Shown piece after piece: positions 8,711-17,343 of a stretch of DNA of 64,000 nt (positions are counted from its first letter, which is position 1; the number at the start of each line of letters is the position of its first letter). The DNA is from an uncultured Bacillota bacterium (GTDB taxonomy: Bacteria; Bacillota; Clostridia; Christensenellales; UBA1242): contig URWY01000004.1 in NCBI GenBank assembly GCA_900551705.1, positions 3,355-67,354 on the forward strand, given 5' to 3'. The translations under genes and the position numbers were made by a program. The notes below the pieces were generated by a model that saw only the letters and a list, made by a program, of their open reading frames with translations, was not told the origin of the DNA and ran no database searches.

Positions 8711-9430
8711 AATTTTTTCTGCAAGCCAAGTTATAAACTGCTTGTTTGACGGAACTTTGTTTTGCCTTGTTATATTTGAATATCCCATAATTTCATCATA
8801 TAATTTTCTATTTTTACAACTATCAATCGCAACAGTTATGGCATTTCTAACATTTCTTTCAATGTTTATAACTTGAGTGTTATATTTTATTGCAACTTGT
8901 GGGTATAGTTTTGAATTAAAAGATTTTAAATTACGCCTATCTTCAATAACATTTACAACAAGGTCTTTTATATAGCAATATCCTAAATATTTTGTTGTAA
9001 GCCCTAACTCGTTTAAATAATCGGCAATTTTATTTTTTATTTCAAATTTTTTACTATCTGATAATGCGAATTGTTTTTTCTCTTGAACTTTGTCCATTAT
9101 TTCAAAAAGGTCTGATGAATAATTGCCCTTGTTGATAACAATTATATTGTCGTCCAAATCATAATATTTTTCTGGCGTATAACTTATTATCACATAAGTT
9201 GGCATATTGTATTTTTTTGAATCTTTAAATTCTTTATATATTCTTAAATCAAAAGGAATTGATTCTTCATCATGAAAAACAACTTCTGGCATTGAACGAA
9301 TGTTTGTTATAATTAACTCTGCTAAATTTCTACAATAAGTTAAATTTGCGTGTTTTTCCCTACAAATAATTTTTAAAATTTCTCCTAAATTATAATCTTG
9401 TTTTGAAAACAAAACTGCACTTTTACACAT
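8702..9430 (-). CDS. Spo0A-type response regulator with degenerate receiver
   Basis: 242 aa DNA-binding regulator of the Spo0A family. The C-terminal half (about 130-242) matches the Spo0A_C effector domain throughout: GLTTKYLGYCYIKDLVVNVI, LYPQVAIKYNTQVINIERNV, RNAITVAI and the ending VPSNKQFITWLAEKI. The N-terminal domain has receiver-like spacing. Asp54 in PEVVFHDEE aligns with the phosphoacceptor and a lysine is present in IIVINKGN, but the acidic pair after strand 1 is replaced (AVLFSKQD). Phosphorylation control is therefore uncertain. It could be the organism's only Spo0A or a divergent paralog. Start has AAAGGAG; the promoter has inverted TTTACAAA motifs. Confidence 0.8.
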   Translation of the reverse strand: MCKSAVLFSKQDYNLGEILKIICREKHANLTYCRNLAELIITNIRSMPEVVFHDEESIPFDLRIYKEFKDSKKYNMPTYVIISYTPEKYYDLDDNIIVINKGNYSSDLFEIMDKVQEKKQFALSDSKKFEIKNKIADYLNELGLTTKYLGYCYIKDLVVNVIEDRRNLKSFNSKLYPQVAIKYNTQVINIERNVRNAITVAIDSCKNRKLYDEIMGYSNITRQNKVPSNKQFITWLAEKIAI

Positions 9431-9454
9431 GACTACTCCTTTGTAACTTTTCTC

Positions 9455-9483
9455 ATTATATCAATATTTTTACAAAATTACAA
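9455..9483 (-). promoter_or_regulatory. Promoter of the Spo0A-like gene
   Basis: Minus strand: -35 TTGTAA (9478-9483), 17-bp spacer, -10 TATAAT (9455-9460), then AAAGGAG before the ATG at 9430. Confidence 0.6.
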
Positions 9484-9518
9484 ATATTTTTGTAAAGAAA
9501 TAGTATATTTTTTACAAA
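9469..9518. promoter_or_regulatory. Candidate operator: three TTTACAAA motifs
   Basis: TTTACAAAA (9469-9477), its exact inverse TTTTGTAAA (9488-9496) and TTTACAAA (9511-9518) are spaced about two helical turns apart and flank the -35 of the Spo0A-like gene. In such AT-rich DNA chance is possible. Confidence 0.4.
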
Positions 9519-9608
9519 TTTATCATTTTTAACGCTTTTTTAATTAATTTTGTCTATTTTTGTTGAAACTTTTACATAAAAATGATTAAAATAATGTTAA
9601 ATAAACAT

Positions 9609-9637
9609 TTCCAAATAATGTAAATTTGTGATATATT
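9609..9637 (+). promoter_or_regulatory. holB promoter, leaderless layout
   Basis: Extended -10 TGATATATT (hexamer TATATT 9632-9637) with a weak -35 TTCCAA (9609-9614) 17 bp upstream. The hexamer ends 6 nt before the GTG start. Confidence 0.5.
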
Positions 9638-9643
9638 AACAAT

Positions 9644-10555
9644 GTGAATAGATTATTTGAAAATTCAAGCGAGTTTAAAAATATAGATTTTTCAATAAAG
9701 CAAAACAATTTTCCAAACGCGTTGATTGTTCTATCACCAGATAGTGAAACAAACAAACAGTTTGTAAAGGAAGTGGCTTTAAGTTCTTTTTGCAATAATC
9801 ATAATATTTGCGAAAGTTGCGAAGGTTGCGTTAAAACAGAAAAAGGCACAAATCCTGACCTTTTGTTATATCCTAAAGACAAGGCTTTTCAAGTGTCAGA
9901 TGCAAAAGAAATTGTTGACAGCGCTATAATGGCTCCAATGATTTTTGAAAATAAAGTTTATATTATCAACGATATTGATATTTCAACAATCGCAGCACAA
10001 AATAAAATTTTAAAAGTTTTGGAAGAACCCCCAGCATCAGTTAAATTTATTTTAACTGCAACTAACGAAACAAAAGTTTTACAAACCATAATGTCAAGAT
10101 GTGTTAAAATATCATTATCAGCGCAAGACAAGCAAGTTTTGAAAAACTTTATTCAACCAAAATGCTCTGACGAAGATTTTGATATTGCATATTCTTTTGG
10201 AGAAGGCTATCTTGGGAAAATATTGTTTGCACTTGAAAATAAAAGTTTTAAAGAGTTAAACTTGCTTGCAGATTCAATAATTTACAACTTAAAATCGAGC
10301 AAGCAAATAATTGAATGCAGCAGTAAAATTTCAAAAATTAAAGGCAATTTCCAAATTGTTTTGAATTTGCTTCAAATTAAATTTAGAAAAATGCTTGGCA
10401 CAGAAAATAAAGATTATAGCAAAATGTGCATTGTTAGTATTTTGGACGAAATATTGAAGGTTCAAAAAGAAATTGAAAGCAATGTTTCACAAAACATTCA
10501 GGCAGATAATTTGCTTATGAAAATACTTGAATTAAAATACTTATATAGGAGTTAA
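9644..10555 (+). CDS. holB: DNA polymerase III delta' subunit
   Basis: Clamp-loader subunit. 303 aa. Zinc-binding cysteines in CNNHNICESCEGCVKTEKG (about 48-66), followed by NPDLLLYP, and the AAA+ arginine-finger and sensor region AAQNKILKVLEEPPASVKFI and ATNETKVLQTIMSRCVKISL. The Walker A is degenerate, as usual for delta'. GTG start without ribosome binding site; the -10 is 6 nt away. First gene of a holB-ricT-trmN6-rsmI-uvrC series that matches the B. subtilis holB-yaaT-yabB-yabC order. Confidence 0.9.
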   Translation: MNRLFENSSEFKNIDFSIKQNNFPNALIVLSPDSETNKQFVKEVALSSFCNNHNICESCEGCVKTEKGTNPDLLLYPKDKAFQVSDAKEIVDSAIMAPMIFENKVYIINDIDISTIAAQNKILKVLEEPPASVKFILTATNETKVLQTIMSRCVKISLSAQDKQVLKNFIQPKCSDEDFDIAYSFGEGYLGKILFALENKSFKELNLLADSIIYNLKSSKQIIECSSKISKIKGNFQIVLNLLQIKFRKMLGTENKDYSKMCIVSILDEILKVQKEIESNVSQNIQADNLLMKILELKYLYRS

Positions 10556-10557
10556 AT

Positions 10558-11388
10558 ATGAAAAAATTTATAAATGTGGTTTTTGACGGCTCACCTGTCA
10601 ATTATTCTATTGAGTGCGAAGATAACTCTTTAAAGCCTAACGACCTTGTTGTATGCGAAAGCAGTCGCGGTTTAGAGATTGCAAAAGTTGTTAAATCTGT
10701 TTTTGAATCAGAAGAAAAAGAAAATAATTCAGAAGACAATATATTAGAAATTGAAAAAATTAAATTCTTAAATAGAGCAACGACTAACGACTTAAATATT
10801 TCAAAACAAAATAAAATTGAAGCAGAAAAAGTTAAAGAAACAGTTAAACAAAAAGTCAGCGAACTTGAACTTGAAATGAAGATTGATGGTGTTGTGATTT
10901 CTCTTGACAAAACAAAAATCACAATCTATTTCACATCAGACGGCAGAGTTGATTTTAGAAACTTGGTTAAAGAACTTGCAACAAATTTTAAATCTAGAAT
11001 TGAACTTAAACAAATTGGTCCACGCGATGAAGTTAGATGCATGGGCGGATTTGGTCCTTGTGGGAAAGTTTGTTGTTGCAAAGAGTTTTTAAATGATTTT
11101 GACCATGTCACAATTAAAATGGCAAAAACCCAAAATTTATCACTCAACCCTACAAAAATAAGCGGTCTTTGCGGCAGGCTTATGTGTTGTCTTGCTTATG
11201 AAAATGAGCATTATTCTGAAACTGCATCATTGATGCCAAAAATTAACAGCGAAGTTATGACTCCAAATGGCAAAGGCGTTGTTATGTATAACGATTTACT
11301 TAAAAGGCAAGTTACTGTCAAATTTGGCGGAGATAATCAAACAGAAATTAAAGTTTATGATGTAAACGATATTAAAAAGTTAAAATAA
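10558..11388 (+). CDS. ricT: RicT/YaaT, PSP1-domain regulatory protein
   Basis: 276 aa PSP1-domain protein; in B. subtilis RicT with RicA and RicF assists RNase Y and affects sporulation and biofilm formation. The cysteine-rich core is intact: RCMGGFGPCGKVCCCKEFL (about 159-177), then SGLCGRLMCCLAYE, together the Fe-S-binding cysteines known for the RicAFT complex. A coiled linker precedes it (KQNKIEAEKVKETVKQKVSE). Ribosome binding site AGGAG; 2 bp after the holB stop. Confidence 0.92.
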   Translation: MKKFINVVFDGSPVNYSIECEDNSLKPNDLVVCESSRGLEIAKVVKSVFESEEKENNSEDNILEIEKIKFLNRATTNDLNISKQNKIEAEKVKETVKQKVSELELEMKIDGVVISLDKTKITIYFTSDGRVDFRNLVKELATNFKSRIELKQIGPRDEVRCMGGFGPCGKVCCCKEFLNDFDHVTIKMAKTQNLSLNPTKISGLCGRLMCCLAYENEHYSETASLMPKINSEVMTPNGKGVVMYNDLLKRQVTVKFGGDNQTEIKVYDVNDIKKLK

Positions 11389-11400
11389 TTGGAGAAAATT

Positions 11401-12141
11401 TTGTTATTACAAGATAGCGAGAGATTGGACGATTTGCAACTTGGTGATTTAAAAATCATTCAAGACAAAAATAAATATAATTTTACAAGCGACTCTGCCC
11501 TGCTTGCAAATTTTATTTCAACAAAAAAATCAGATAAGTGCGTTGAAATTGGTTGTGGAAGTGGAGTTATCTCAATTCTTGTCAATCATAAATGCTCACC
11601 ACAAAAGATTTCCGCATTTGAAATTCAATCTTCAATGGCAGATTTAGCTAGGCGAAATATTCAACTCAACAACCTTTCTGACAAAATCGAAATTATAAAT
11701 GCTCCAATTCAAGAGTTTGAAAAATATATTCAAAAGGCATCTGTTGATGTTATTTTTTCAAATCCCCCATACATGAAAGTTAACGAGCAAAGTCTGATTA
11801 ATTCAAGCAAAGAGATAGCAATTTCTAGGCACGAAATAAAGTTAAACTTGCATGATTTAATCAAATGTTCGTCCAATCTTTTAAAATTTGGCGGCAAACT
11901 ATTTTTAGTTCACCGAAGTGAAAGGCTTTCAGAAATTTTTGCAGAAATGCATAGAAATCAGTTAGAGCCAAAAAGAATGTTTTTCGTTTCACCAAATGAA
12001 AATAAAAATCCGAACATAGTTTTAATTGAAGCGCAAAAAGGAGCAAAATCTGGTTTAAAAGTTTTGCCAACTTTGATAGTTAACGATAAAGACGGCAACT
12101 ATTTATACACAATTCAAAAGTTATATAAGGAGAATAAATGA
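11401..12141 (+). CDS. trmN6: tRNA1(Val) adenine-37 N6-methyltransferase (TrmN6-like)
   Basis: AdoMet methyltransferase, 246 aa. Motif I CVEIGCGSGVIS, catalytic NPPY motif (VIFSNPPYMK) typical of N6-adenine methylation. I chose the TTG at 11401 because GGAG (11391-11394) lies 6 nt upstream; an alternative TTG at 11389 would contain this site. Corresponds in position to B. subtilis yabB. Ends overlapping the rsmI start by 4 nt. Confidence 0.85.
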   Translation: MLLQDSERLDDLQLGDLKIIQDKNKYNFTSDSALLANFISTKKSDKCVEIGCGSGVISILVNHKCSPQKISAFEIQSSMADLARRNIQLNNLSDKIEIINAPIQEFEKYIQKASVDVIFSNPPYMKVNEQSLINSSKEIAISRHEIKLNLHDLIKCSSNLLKFGGKLFLVHRSERLSEIFAEMHRNQLEPKRMFFVSPNENKNPNIVLIEAQKGAKSGLKVLPTLIVNDKDGNYLYTIQKLYKENK

Positions 12142-12956
12142 TTTACTTTGTTGCTACGCCTATTGGCAATTTGAAAGACATCACATTAAGAGCATTAGAT
12201 ATTCTGCGTGAAGTGGATATTATTGCTTGTGAAGATACAAGAACTTCAAAAACACTTTTAGAAAAATATGAAATTAGAAACAAATATTTGATTTCATATC
12301 ACAAATTTAATGAGCAAGAAAGTTCTGACAACATTATCAAATTAAATAACGAAGGGAAAAATATTGCAATAATTTCTGATGCTGGTATGCCTGGCATTTC
12401 TGACCCTGGCAACATACTTGCTAAAAAACTTGTTGAATGTGGCATTGAATTTACAGTTATACCTGGCGCAAGCGCTTTAACCACTGCTCTCGTTCTCAGC
12501 GGATTTAACTCTCGCAATTTTTATTTTGCTGGATTTTTGCCAGAAAAAATTTCGGATAAAGACAAATTACTTGCCGAAATTTCAACGCTATCAAGCACTC
12601 TTATATTTTATGTTTCATCACATAACATAAAAAAAGATATTAATTATTTGTATAATCAATTAGGCGACAGAAAAGCATGTTTAGTTAAAGAACTAACTAA
12701 AATTTTTGAAAACAAATATTATTTCAATTTATCTTCTATCCCAGAAATTGACGAGCGTGGAGAATTCGTGTTAATAGTAGAAGGCAATACAAAAACATTG
12801 AATGTGGAAGAAATGTCAATTTCTGAGCATGTTTTGTTTTATATAAATTTAGGATTTTCAAAAAATGATGCGATAAAAAAAGTTGCTAAAGAACGAAACT
12901 TAGCAAAAAATGAAGTTTATATACAAGTTTTAGATTTAAATGTAAATAGGGAATAA
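12138..12956 (+). CDS. rsmI: 16S rRNA 2'-O-ribose C1402 methyltransferase RsmI
   Basis: Tetrapyrrole-methylase-fold enzyme, 272 aa. Canonical blocks: VATPIGNLKDITLRALDILR, IIACEDTRTSKTLLEKY, IISDAGMPGISDPGN, VIPGASALTTALVLSG, FAGFLPEK and ELTKIFE. The tail is longer than minimal RsmI and includes a helical end ending in NVNRE. Start after AAGGAGAATAA, translationally coupled to trmN6. Confidence 0.95.
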   Translation: MIYFVATPIGNLKDITLRALDILREVDIIACEDTRTSKTLLEKYEIRNKYLISYHKFNEQESSDNIIKLNNEGKNIAIISDAGMPGISDPGNILAKKLVECGIEFTVIPGASALTTALVLSGFNSRNFYFAGFLPEKISDKDKLLAEISTLSSTLIFYVSSHNIKKDINYLYNQLGDRKACLVKELTKIFENKYYFNLSSIPEIDERGEFVLIVEGNTKTLNVEEMSISEHVLFYINLGFSKNDAIKKVAKERNLAKNEVYIQVLDLNVNRE

Positions 12957-12963
12957 TATTTTC

Positions 12964-14613
12964 ATGACGATTTTAGAAAAAATAAAGACTTTGCCAAAAA
13001 CAAGCGGCGTTTATATCATGAAAGATGATTTAGGTCAAATCATCTATATTGGCAAGGCAAAAAATCTTAAAAATCGTGTTAGTCAATACTTTCTAAAAAA
13101 TCAAACCCACAATAAAGTTCGCGCGATGGTCGAAAAAGTTCACGATTTTGACTATTTCTTAACTCCATCTGAAATTGATGCTCTTGCACTTGAAAGTAAT
13201 TTGATAAAAGAGCATCAACCTTTCTATAACATTTTGTTAAAAGACGGCAAAGCATTCCCTTATATTAAAATAGATACAAAAAGCGATTTCCCTCGCGTTG
13301 AAATTGTTAGAAGAATTAAAAATGACGGCAGTAAATATTTTGGACCATACATTTCTGGAATTAGTATTCATGATGTTGTGGACATTATCAATTATGTTTT
13401 TCCAATCCGTAAATGTAAGTTAAATATTGGCAAAGCAACTGTTTCAAGAGAGTGCTTAAACTATTCGTTAGGACTATGCTCAGCACCTTGCACTGGCAAA
13501 ATCAACAAAGAAGATTATTCTAAAATTATTGGTGAAGTTATCGACTTTTTAAACGGCAACGATAATTTGGTCGAAACAAAACTTGAAGAGAGAATGAAAA
13601 ATCAAATTGAAGTTGAGAATTTCGAAGGTGCTATTGAAACACGCGAAAAACTAAAAATGGTTCAAAAACTCAAAGAAAAAAGTGTTGCAAGTTTGCCAAA
13701 AGACATTTCGCTTGATGCTTTTGCACAAGTATCAACAAGTTATGGTGACGCAATTTGCGTTTTAACTCTTCGAAATGGTAAAGTCCTTGGTGTAAATTGT
13801 TTTTATGCCCCAGAAGGCGCAGACAACGAAGATGCTTTATCATCATTTATTGTTCAATATTATAGCGGCAACATCACTCCGCCAAAAGAAATAATCACAT
13901 CAAAAGCGGTGGAAAATACTGACGACATCTGCAAAATTCTTGGCAAAAATATAACAATTCATCACGCAATAAAAGGCGTTAAGAGCAAAATTATTGATAT
14001 GGCAAAAGATAATGCTGTTGAATTTTTACAAAAGAAAAGCAATCTTGAAGAAAGAAAGCGTCACAACATTTTCTCGGCTCTTGAAATGCTTCAAAAAACT
14101 TTAAATCTTTCGAAATTGCCTAATAGAATGGAATGCTACGACATTTCACACCTATTTGGAGAAGAAAGCGTGGCGTCCATGGTTGTTTTTGAAAATGGTA
14201 TGCCAAAGAAGAAAGAATATCGCAAATTTAAAATAAAAACTGTTGCAGGCATTGACGATTTTGCAAGTATGTATGAAGTTTTAACAAGGCGTATTAAACG
14301 CTATCAAGAAAATGACGAGTCTTTTAACAAAATGCCCGATTTGATTGTTATAGATGGAGGAAAAGGTCAACTTTCTTCTGCTGTTCAAGCACTTAAAGAC
14401 AACAATTTTCATTGCGACATCATTTCTCTTGCGAAAAAATTTGAAGAGGTCTACACCCCAAATTCAAATATCCCCGTTATGCTTAAACGCGGAAGTCCAG
14501 AACTTACCATGCTTCAAAGAATTCGTGACGAAGCACACCGTTTTGCTATCACATTTCATAGAACTCGCCGCGACAAACGCACTTTTGCTCACGATTTAAA
14601 ACTTCCTAAATAA
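12964..14613 (+). CDS. uvrC: UvrABC subunit C without C-terminal HhH domain
   Basis: Dual-incision nuclease of nucleotide excision repair. 549 aa. GIY-YIG domain: SGVYIMKDDLGQIIYIGKAK (about 14-33); cysteine set CLNYSLGLCSAPCTG; UVR motif around ENFEGAIETREKLK; C-terminal RNase H-type endonuclease with YDISHLFGEESVASMVVFEN and LIVIDGGKGQLSSAV. The protein stops just after RDEAHRFAITFHRTRRDKRT, where family members continue into the tandem helix-hairpin-helix domain, so about 50-70 residues are missing. No HhH reading frame is evident in the 33-bp gap before murB, so this looks native rather than frameshifted. The ribosome binding site is weak. Confidence 0.92.
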   Translation: MTILEKIKTLPKTSGVYIMKDDLGQIIYIGKAKNLKNRVSQYFLKNQTHNKVRAMVEKVHDFDYFLTPSEIDALALESNLIKEHQPFYNILLKDGKAFPYIKIDTKSDFPRVEIVRRIKNDGSKYFGPYISGISIHDVVDIINYVFPIRKCKLNIGKATVSRECLNYSLGLCSAPCTGKINKEDYSKIIGEVIDFLNGNDNLVETKLEERMKNQIEVENFEGAIETREKLKMVQKLKEKSVASLPKDISLDAFAQVSTSYGDAICVLTLRNGKVLGVNCFYAPEGADNEDALSSFIVQYYSGNITPPKEIITSKAVENTDDICKILGKNITIHHAIKGVKSKIIDMAKDNAVEFLQKKSNLEERKRHNIFSALEMLQKTLNLSKLPNRMECYDISHLFGEESVASMVVFENGMPKKKEYRKFKIKTVAGIDDFASMYEVLTRRIKRYQENDESFNKMPDLIVIDGGKGQLSSAVQALKDNNFHCDIISLAKKFEEVYTPNSNIPVMLKRGSPELTMLQRIRDEAHRFAITFHRTRRDKRTFAHDLKLPK

Positions 14614-14646
14614 AACTTTATCAACTAAAATTCATATATTATTTTT

Positions 14647-15609
14647 ATGGAAATAAAAGATAAAGAAATTTTAAGAAGGCTATTAAATATTCCAAAACTG
14701 GATATTTTTACAAATGAGAATCTCAAAAATTACCTGTCATTCCGCCCCGAAAACAGCATTTGTAAATACTTGCTTGTTTGCAATACTGAAAATGCACTTA
14801 TAAGCACATTACGCATTTTAAAAAATAAAAACACTCGGCTAAATTATAAAAATCAGGCCGCTATTAAACATGTAATTTTGTCAAACGGAACAAACACACT
14901 GTTTAAAGATGAGTTTTATAACGGGTTTGTTGTTAAATTAGGTAAAAATTTTAAGAAAATCAAAATCACATCAACAAAAGGCAACAATGTCTATGTATCT
15001 GTTGGCGCAAACACCAACTTATTTGCACTCAATCACTTTTTAAAGCAAAATGGTATTGGCGGTATGGAATGGAGTTATGGAATTCCAGGAAGTGTGGGCG
15101 GGGCGATTATTATGAATGCTGGCGCGTTCGGCGGAGAAATGTCAAGCGTTCTTGAAAAAGTCAAAATTATAAAAAATGGCAAGTCTGAATGGACAAAAGA
15201 TTTTTGGTTCGATTATCGCGATTCTAGTTTTAAACAAAATAAGGATATTGTTATCGAAGCAGTTTTGAAATTAAAAAAGTCAAATCAAGAAGACATTGAA
15301 AAACTACAAAAAGAAAATTTATCAAAAAGGCTACAAAGTCAGCCACACAACCTTCCAAGTGCTGGCAGCGTGTTCAAAAGAATAATTAAACAAAATGAAA
15401 TTATTTTTCCTGCAAAATTAATTGACAACTTGGGGTTAAAAAATGTTAAAATAGGTGGAGCAATGGTGAGCGAAAAACATGCTGGCTTTATTGTCAATTT
15501 TGCTAATGCCACTGCAAAAGATTTTATCGAACTTTCAGATTTTGTGAAAAGTCAAGTTAAAGAAAAATATAATCTCGACCTAACACAAGAAGTGGAGATT
15601 ATTGAGTGA
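14647..15609 (+). CDS. murB: UDP-N-acetylenolpyruvoylglucosamine reductase
   Basis: FAD enzyme of peptidoglycan precursor synthesis. 320 aa. FAD-binding part: IKHVILSNGTNTLF; then GIGGMEWSYGIPGSVGGAII and NAGAFGGEM; catalytic serine in PSAGSVFKR; terminal glutamate in QEVEIIE. The region between 25 and 60 is poorly conserved. No ribosome binding site; TATATT (14635-14640) ends 6 nt before the ATG, so it may begin its own leaderless transcript rather than follow uvrC. Confidence 0.94.
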   Translation: MEIKDKEILRRLLNIPKLDIFTNENLKNYLSFRPENSICKYLLVCNTENALISTLRILKNKNTRLNYKNQAAIKHVILSNGTNTLFKDEFYNGFVVKLGKNFKKIKITSTKGNNVYVSVGANTNLFALNHFLKQNGIGGMEWSYGIPGSVGGAIIMNAGAFGGEMSSVLEKVKIIKNGKSEWTKDFWFDYRDSSFKQNKDIVIEAVLKLKKSNQEDIEKLQKENLSKRLQSQPHNLPSAGSVFKRIIKQNEIIFPAKLIDNLGLKNVKIGGAMVSEKHAGFIVNFANATAKDFIELSDFVKSQVKEKYNLDLTQEVEIIE

Positions 15610-15615
15610 GGAAAT

Positions 15616-16353
15616 ATGCACTTATTTGGAGATTATCATACCCATACAAGATATTCCAGTGGCAGGCACAATTCAAGACATGCCAAGGGTTCAATTTATG
15701 AAAATGCTTTAATCGCTAAGCAAAAAGGATTAAGAGAAATCGGCATAACAGAGCACGGATTATCTCATAAATTGTATGGCTTACAAAAAAACAAAATTGA
15801 AAAAATCAGGCAAGAAATAGAAGCCTGCGAAAAAGATTTACAAATCAAAATTTTGCTAGGTATAGAAGCAAATATAATTTCGTCTGCCGGCGATATTGAC
15901 ATGACAGATGACGAAATAAAATTGTTTGATTATATCGTTGTTGGTTTTCATTCTTTTGCTCGTGCAAAAAATGTTAAAGAATATTTTAAATTCTTTCTTC
16001 CAAACATTTTAGGTTTTAAAAGAAAAAAAGATATAGAACGCAACACTCGTTCACTTACGCTAGCAATGAAAAAATATCCGATAAAATTTATTTCTCACCC
16101 AGGCGTTAATATGCCACTAAACTTTGATGAAATTTGCAAAGTTGCAAACGAAACAAACACACTTCTTGAAATAAATGGTAAACGAATTGCTTACACAAAA
16201 AATGATGTAAAAATAATTAAAAAAAATAAAAATAAATTAATAATAAATTCAGATGCTCACACCCCTAATAGCGTAGGCGAAGTAAATAAACCTATTAAAT
16301 TTATTTTAAAAAATAATATTCCATTAAATTTAATAAATAATTTAATTAATTAA
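15616..16353 (+). CDS. PHP-domain phosphoesterase (YcdX/histidinol phosphatase-like)
   Basis: 245 aa metal-dependent phosphoesterase fold. Metal ligands: DYHTHTRYSSG (HxH), GITEHGLS, GIEANI, VVGFHSF, FISHPG and NSDAHTP. This protein commonly lies between murB and rapZ/yvcK/whiA in Clostridia; here rapZ and yvcK are absent and whiA follows directly. Substrate unknown. Start after GAGGAAAT, 6 bp past murB. Confidence 0.8.
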   Translation: MHLFGDYHTHTRYSSGRHNSRHAKGSIYENALIAKQKGLREIGITEHGLSHKLYGLQKNKIEKIRQEIEACEKDLQIKILLGIEANIISSAGDIDMTDDEIKLFDYIVVGFHSFARAKNVKEYFKFFLPNILGFKRKKDIERNTRSLTLAMKKYPIKFISHPGVNMPLNFDEICKVANETNTLLEINGKRIAYTKNDVKIIKKNKNKLIINSDAHTPNSVGEVNKPIKFILKNNIPLNLINNLIN

Positions 16354-16366
16354 AAAGGATAAAATT

Positions 16367-17311
16367 ATGAGTTTCTCGCAAAATTCAAAAAATGAAATTT
16401 TAAATCAAAATTTAGAAAAGAAAATATCGCTAAAACCCTTTATTTATGGGCTTTATCTTTCTTGTGGAAATATAAAAAATAATTCTAAAAATATTTATTT
16501 ATTTACTGATTTAGAAAATATTTTTCCATTAATTATTAAATTATTTAAAAATAAATTAAAAAATAATGAAATTAATTACGAAAATTTAATAAAAATTGAT
16601 GAAATAACAAAAATAGCAAATAAAAATTATTATGAAATTGAATTAAATTCGCAATTAATTGATAATTTAAATATCAATTTTACAAAAGATATTCAAGAAA
16701 ACGCTGAACTAATTATTTCTAGTTTAGACGATATAAAAAGTTTTTGCATCGGTGCTTTCTTAGGCTGTGCAACTTCAAGTATAAAAATTTCAGAAACTCC
16801 ACAAGACATAACAACTTCTGGCTACCACTTAGAGTTTGACTCAAAGAATCATGAGTTTTTGCTTTTACTTTCTGAGTATCTTGCGCAGTTTGACATCAAT
16901 GCCAAAATTTTAAAAAGGCGTAACAATTTTGTTTTGTATGTTAAAGATGCCGAACAAGTTAGCGATGTTCTTGCACTTGTTGGGGCAAACAATAGCGTAA
17001 TTGAATTGCAAAATGAAATTGTTAAAAGAGAATTTAGAAATAAGATTAATAGGCAAACAAATTGCGAAAGCGGAAACATAACCAAGATGGTAAACGCAAG
17101 CATGAAACAGATAGATGCAATCGAAAAAATTGAGTCAACAATCGGGCTTTCATCACTCGCCCCTGACCTTGAAGAAGTTGCAATTTTAAGGCTTGCTAAC
17201 CCTGAGGAAAGTTTGACCGATTTACTCAAACTTTCAACACTCAATTTAACAAAAAGCGGACTTAATCATAGGCTTAGAAAATTAATTTCAATAGCCGATA
17301 ATTTAACTTGA
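16367..17311 (+). CDS. whiA: WhiA-family DNA-binding protein
   Basis: 314 aa. Homing-endonuclease-like N-terminal domain (FIYGLYLSCGNIKN; FCIGAFLGCATSSIKISETP, YHLEFDSKNHEFLLLLSEYL) and C-terminal helix-turn-helix (AIEKIESTIGLSSLAPDLEE, VAILRLANPEESLTDLLKL, LTKSGLNHRLRKLISIA). In Streptomyces WhiA controls sporulation; in Bacillus it affects division and chromosome segregation. Start after AAAAGGA. The upstream third is very AT-rich in codon use, as in the end of the preceding gene. Confidence 0.93.
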   Translation: MSFSQNSKNEILNQNLEKKISLKPFIYGLYLSCGNIKNNSKNIYLFTDLENIFPLIIKLFKNKLKNNEINYENLIKIDEITKIANKNYYEIELNSQLIDNLNINFTKDIQENAELIISSLDDIKSFCIGAFLGCATSSIKISETPQDITTSGYHLEFDSKNHEFLLLLSEYLAQFDINAKILKRRNNFVLYVKDAEQVSDVLALVGANNSVIELQNEIVKREFRNKINRQTNCESGNITKMVNASMKQIDAIEKIESTIGLSSLAPDLEEVAILRLANPEESLTDLLKLSTLNLTKSGLNHRLRKLISIADNLT

Positions 17312-17336
17312 TTTTAAAATGAAAACATAGTAAAAT
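17308..17336 (+). promoter_or_regulatory. dnaE promoter, leaderless layout
   Basis: -35 TTGATT (17308-17313), 17-bp spacer, -10 TAAAAT (17331-17336), overlapping the whiA stop. The hexamer ends 7 nt before the dnaE ATG at 17344. Confidence 0.65.
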
Positions 17337-17343
17337 CTATGGT

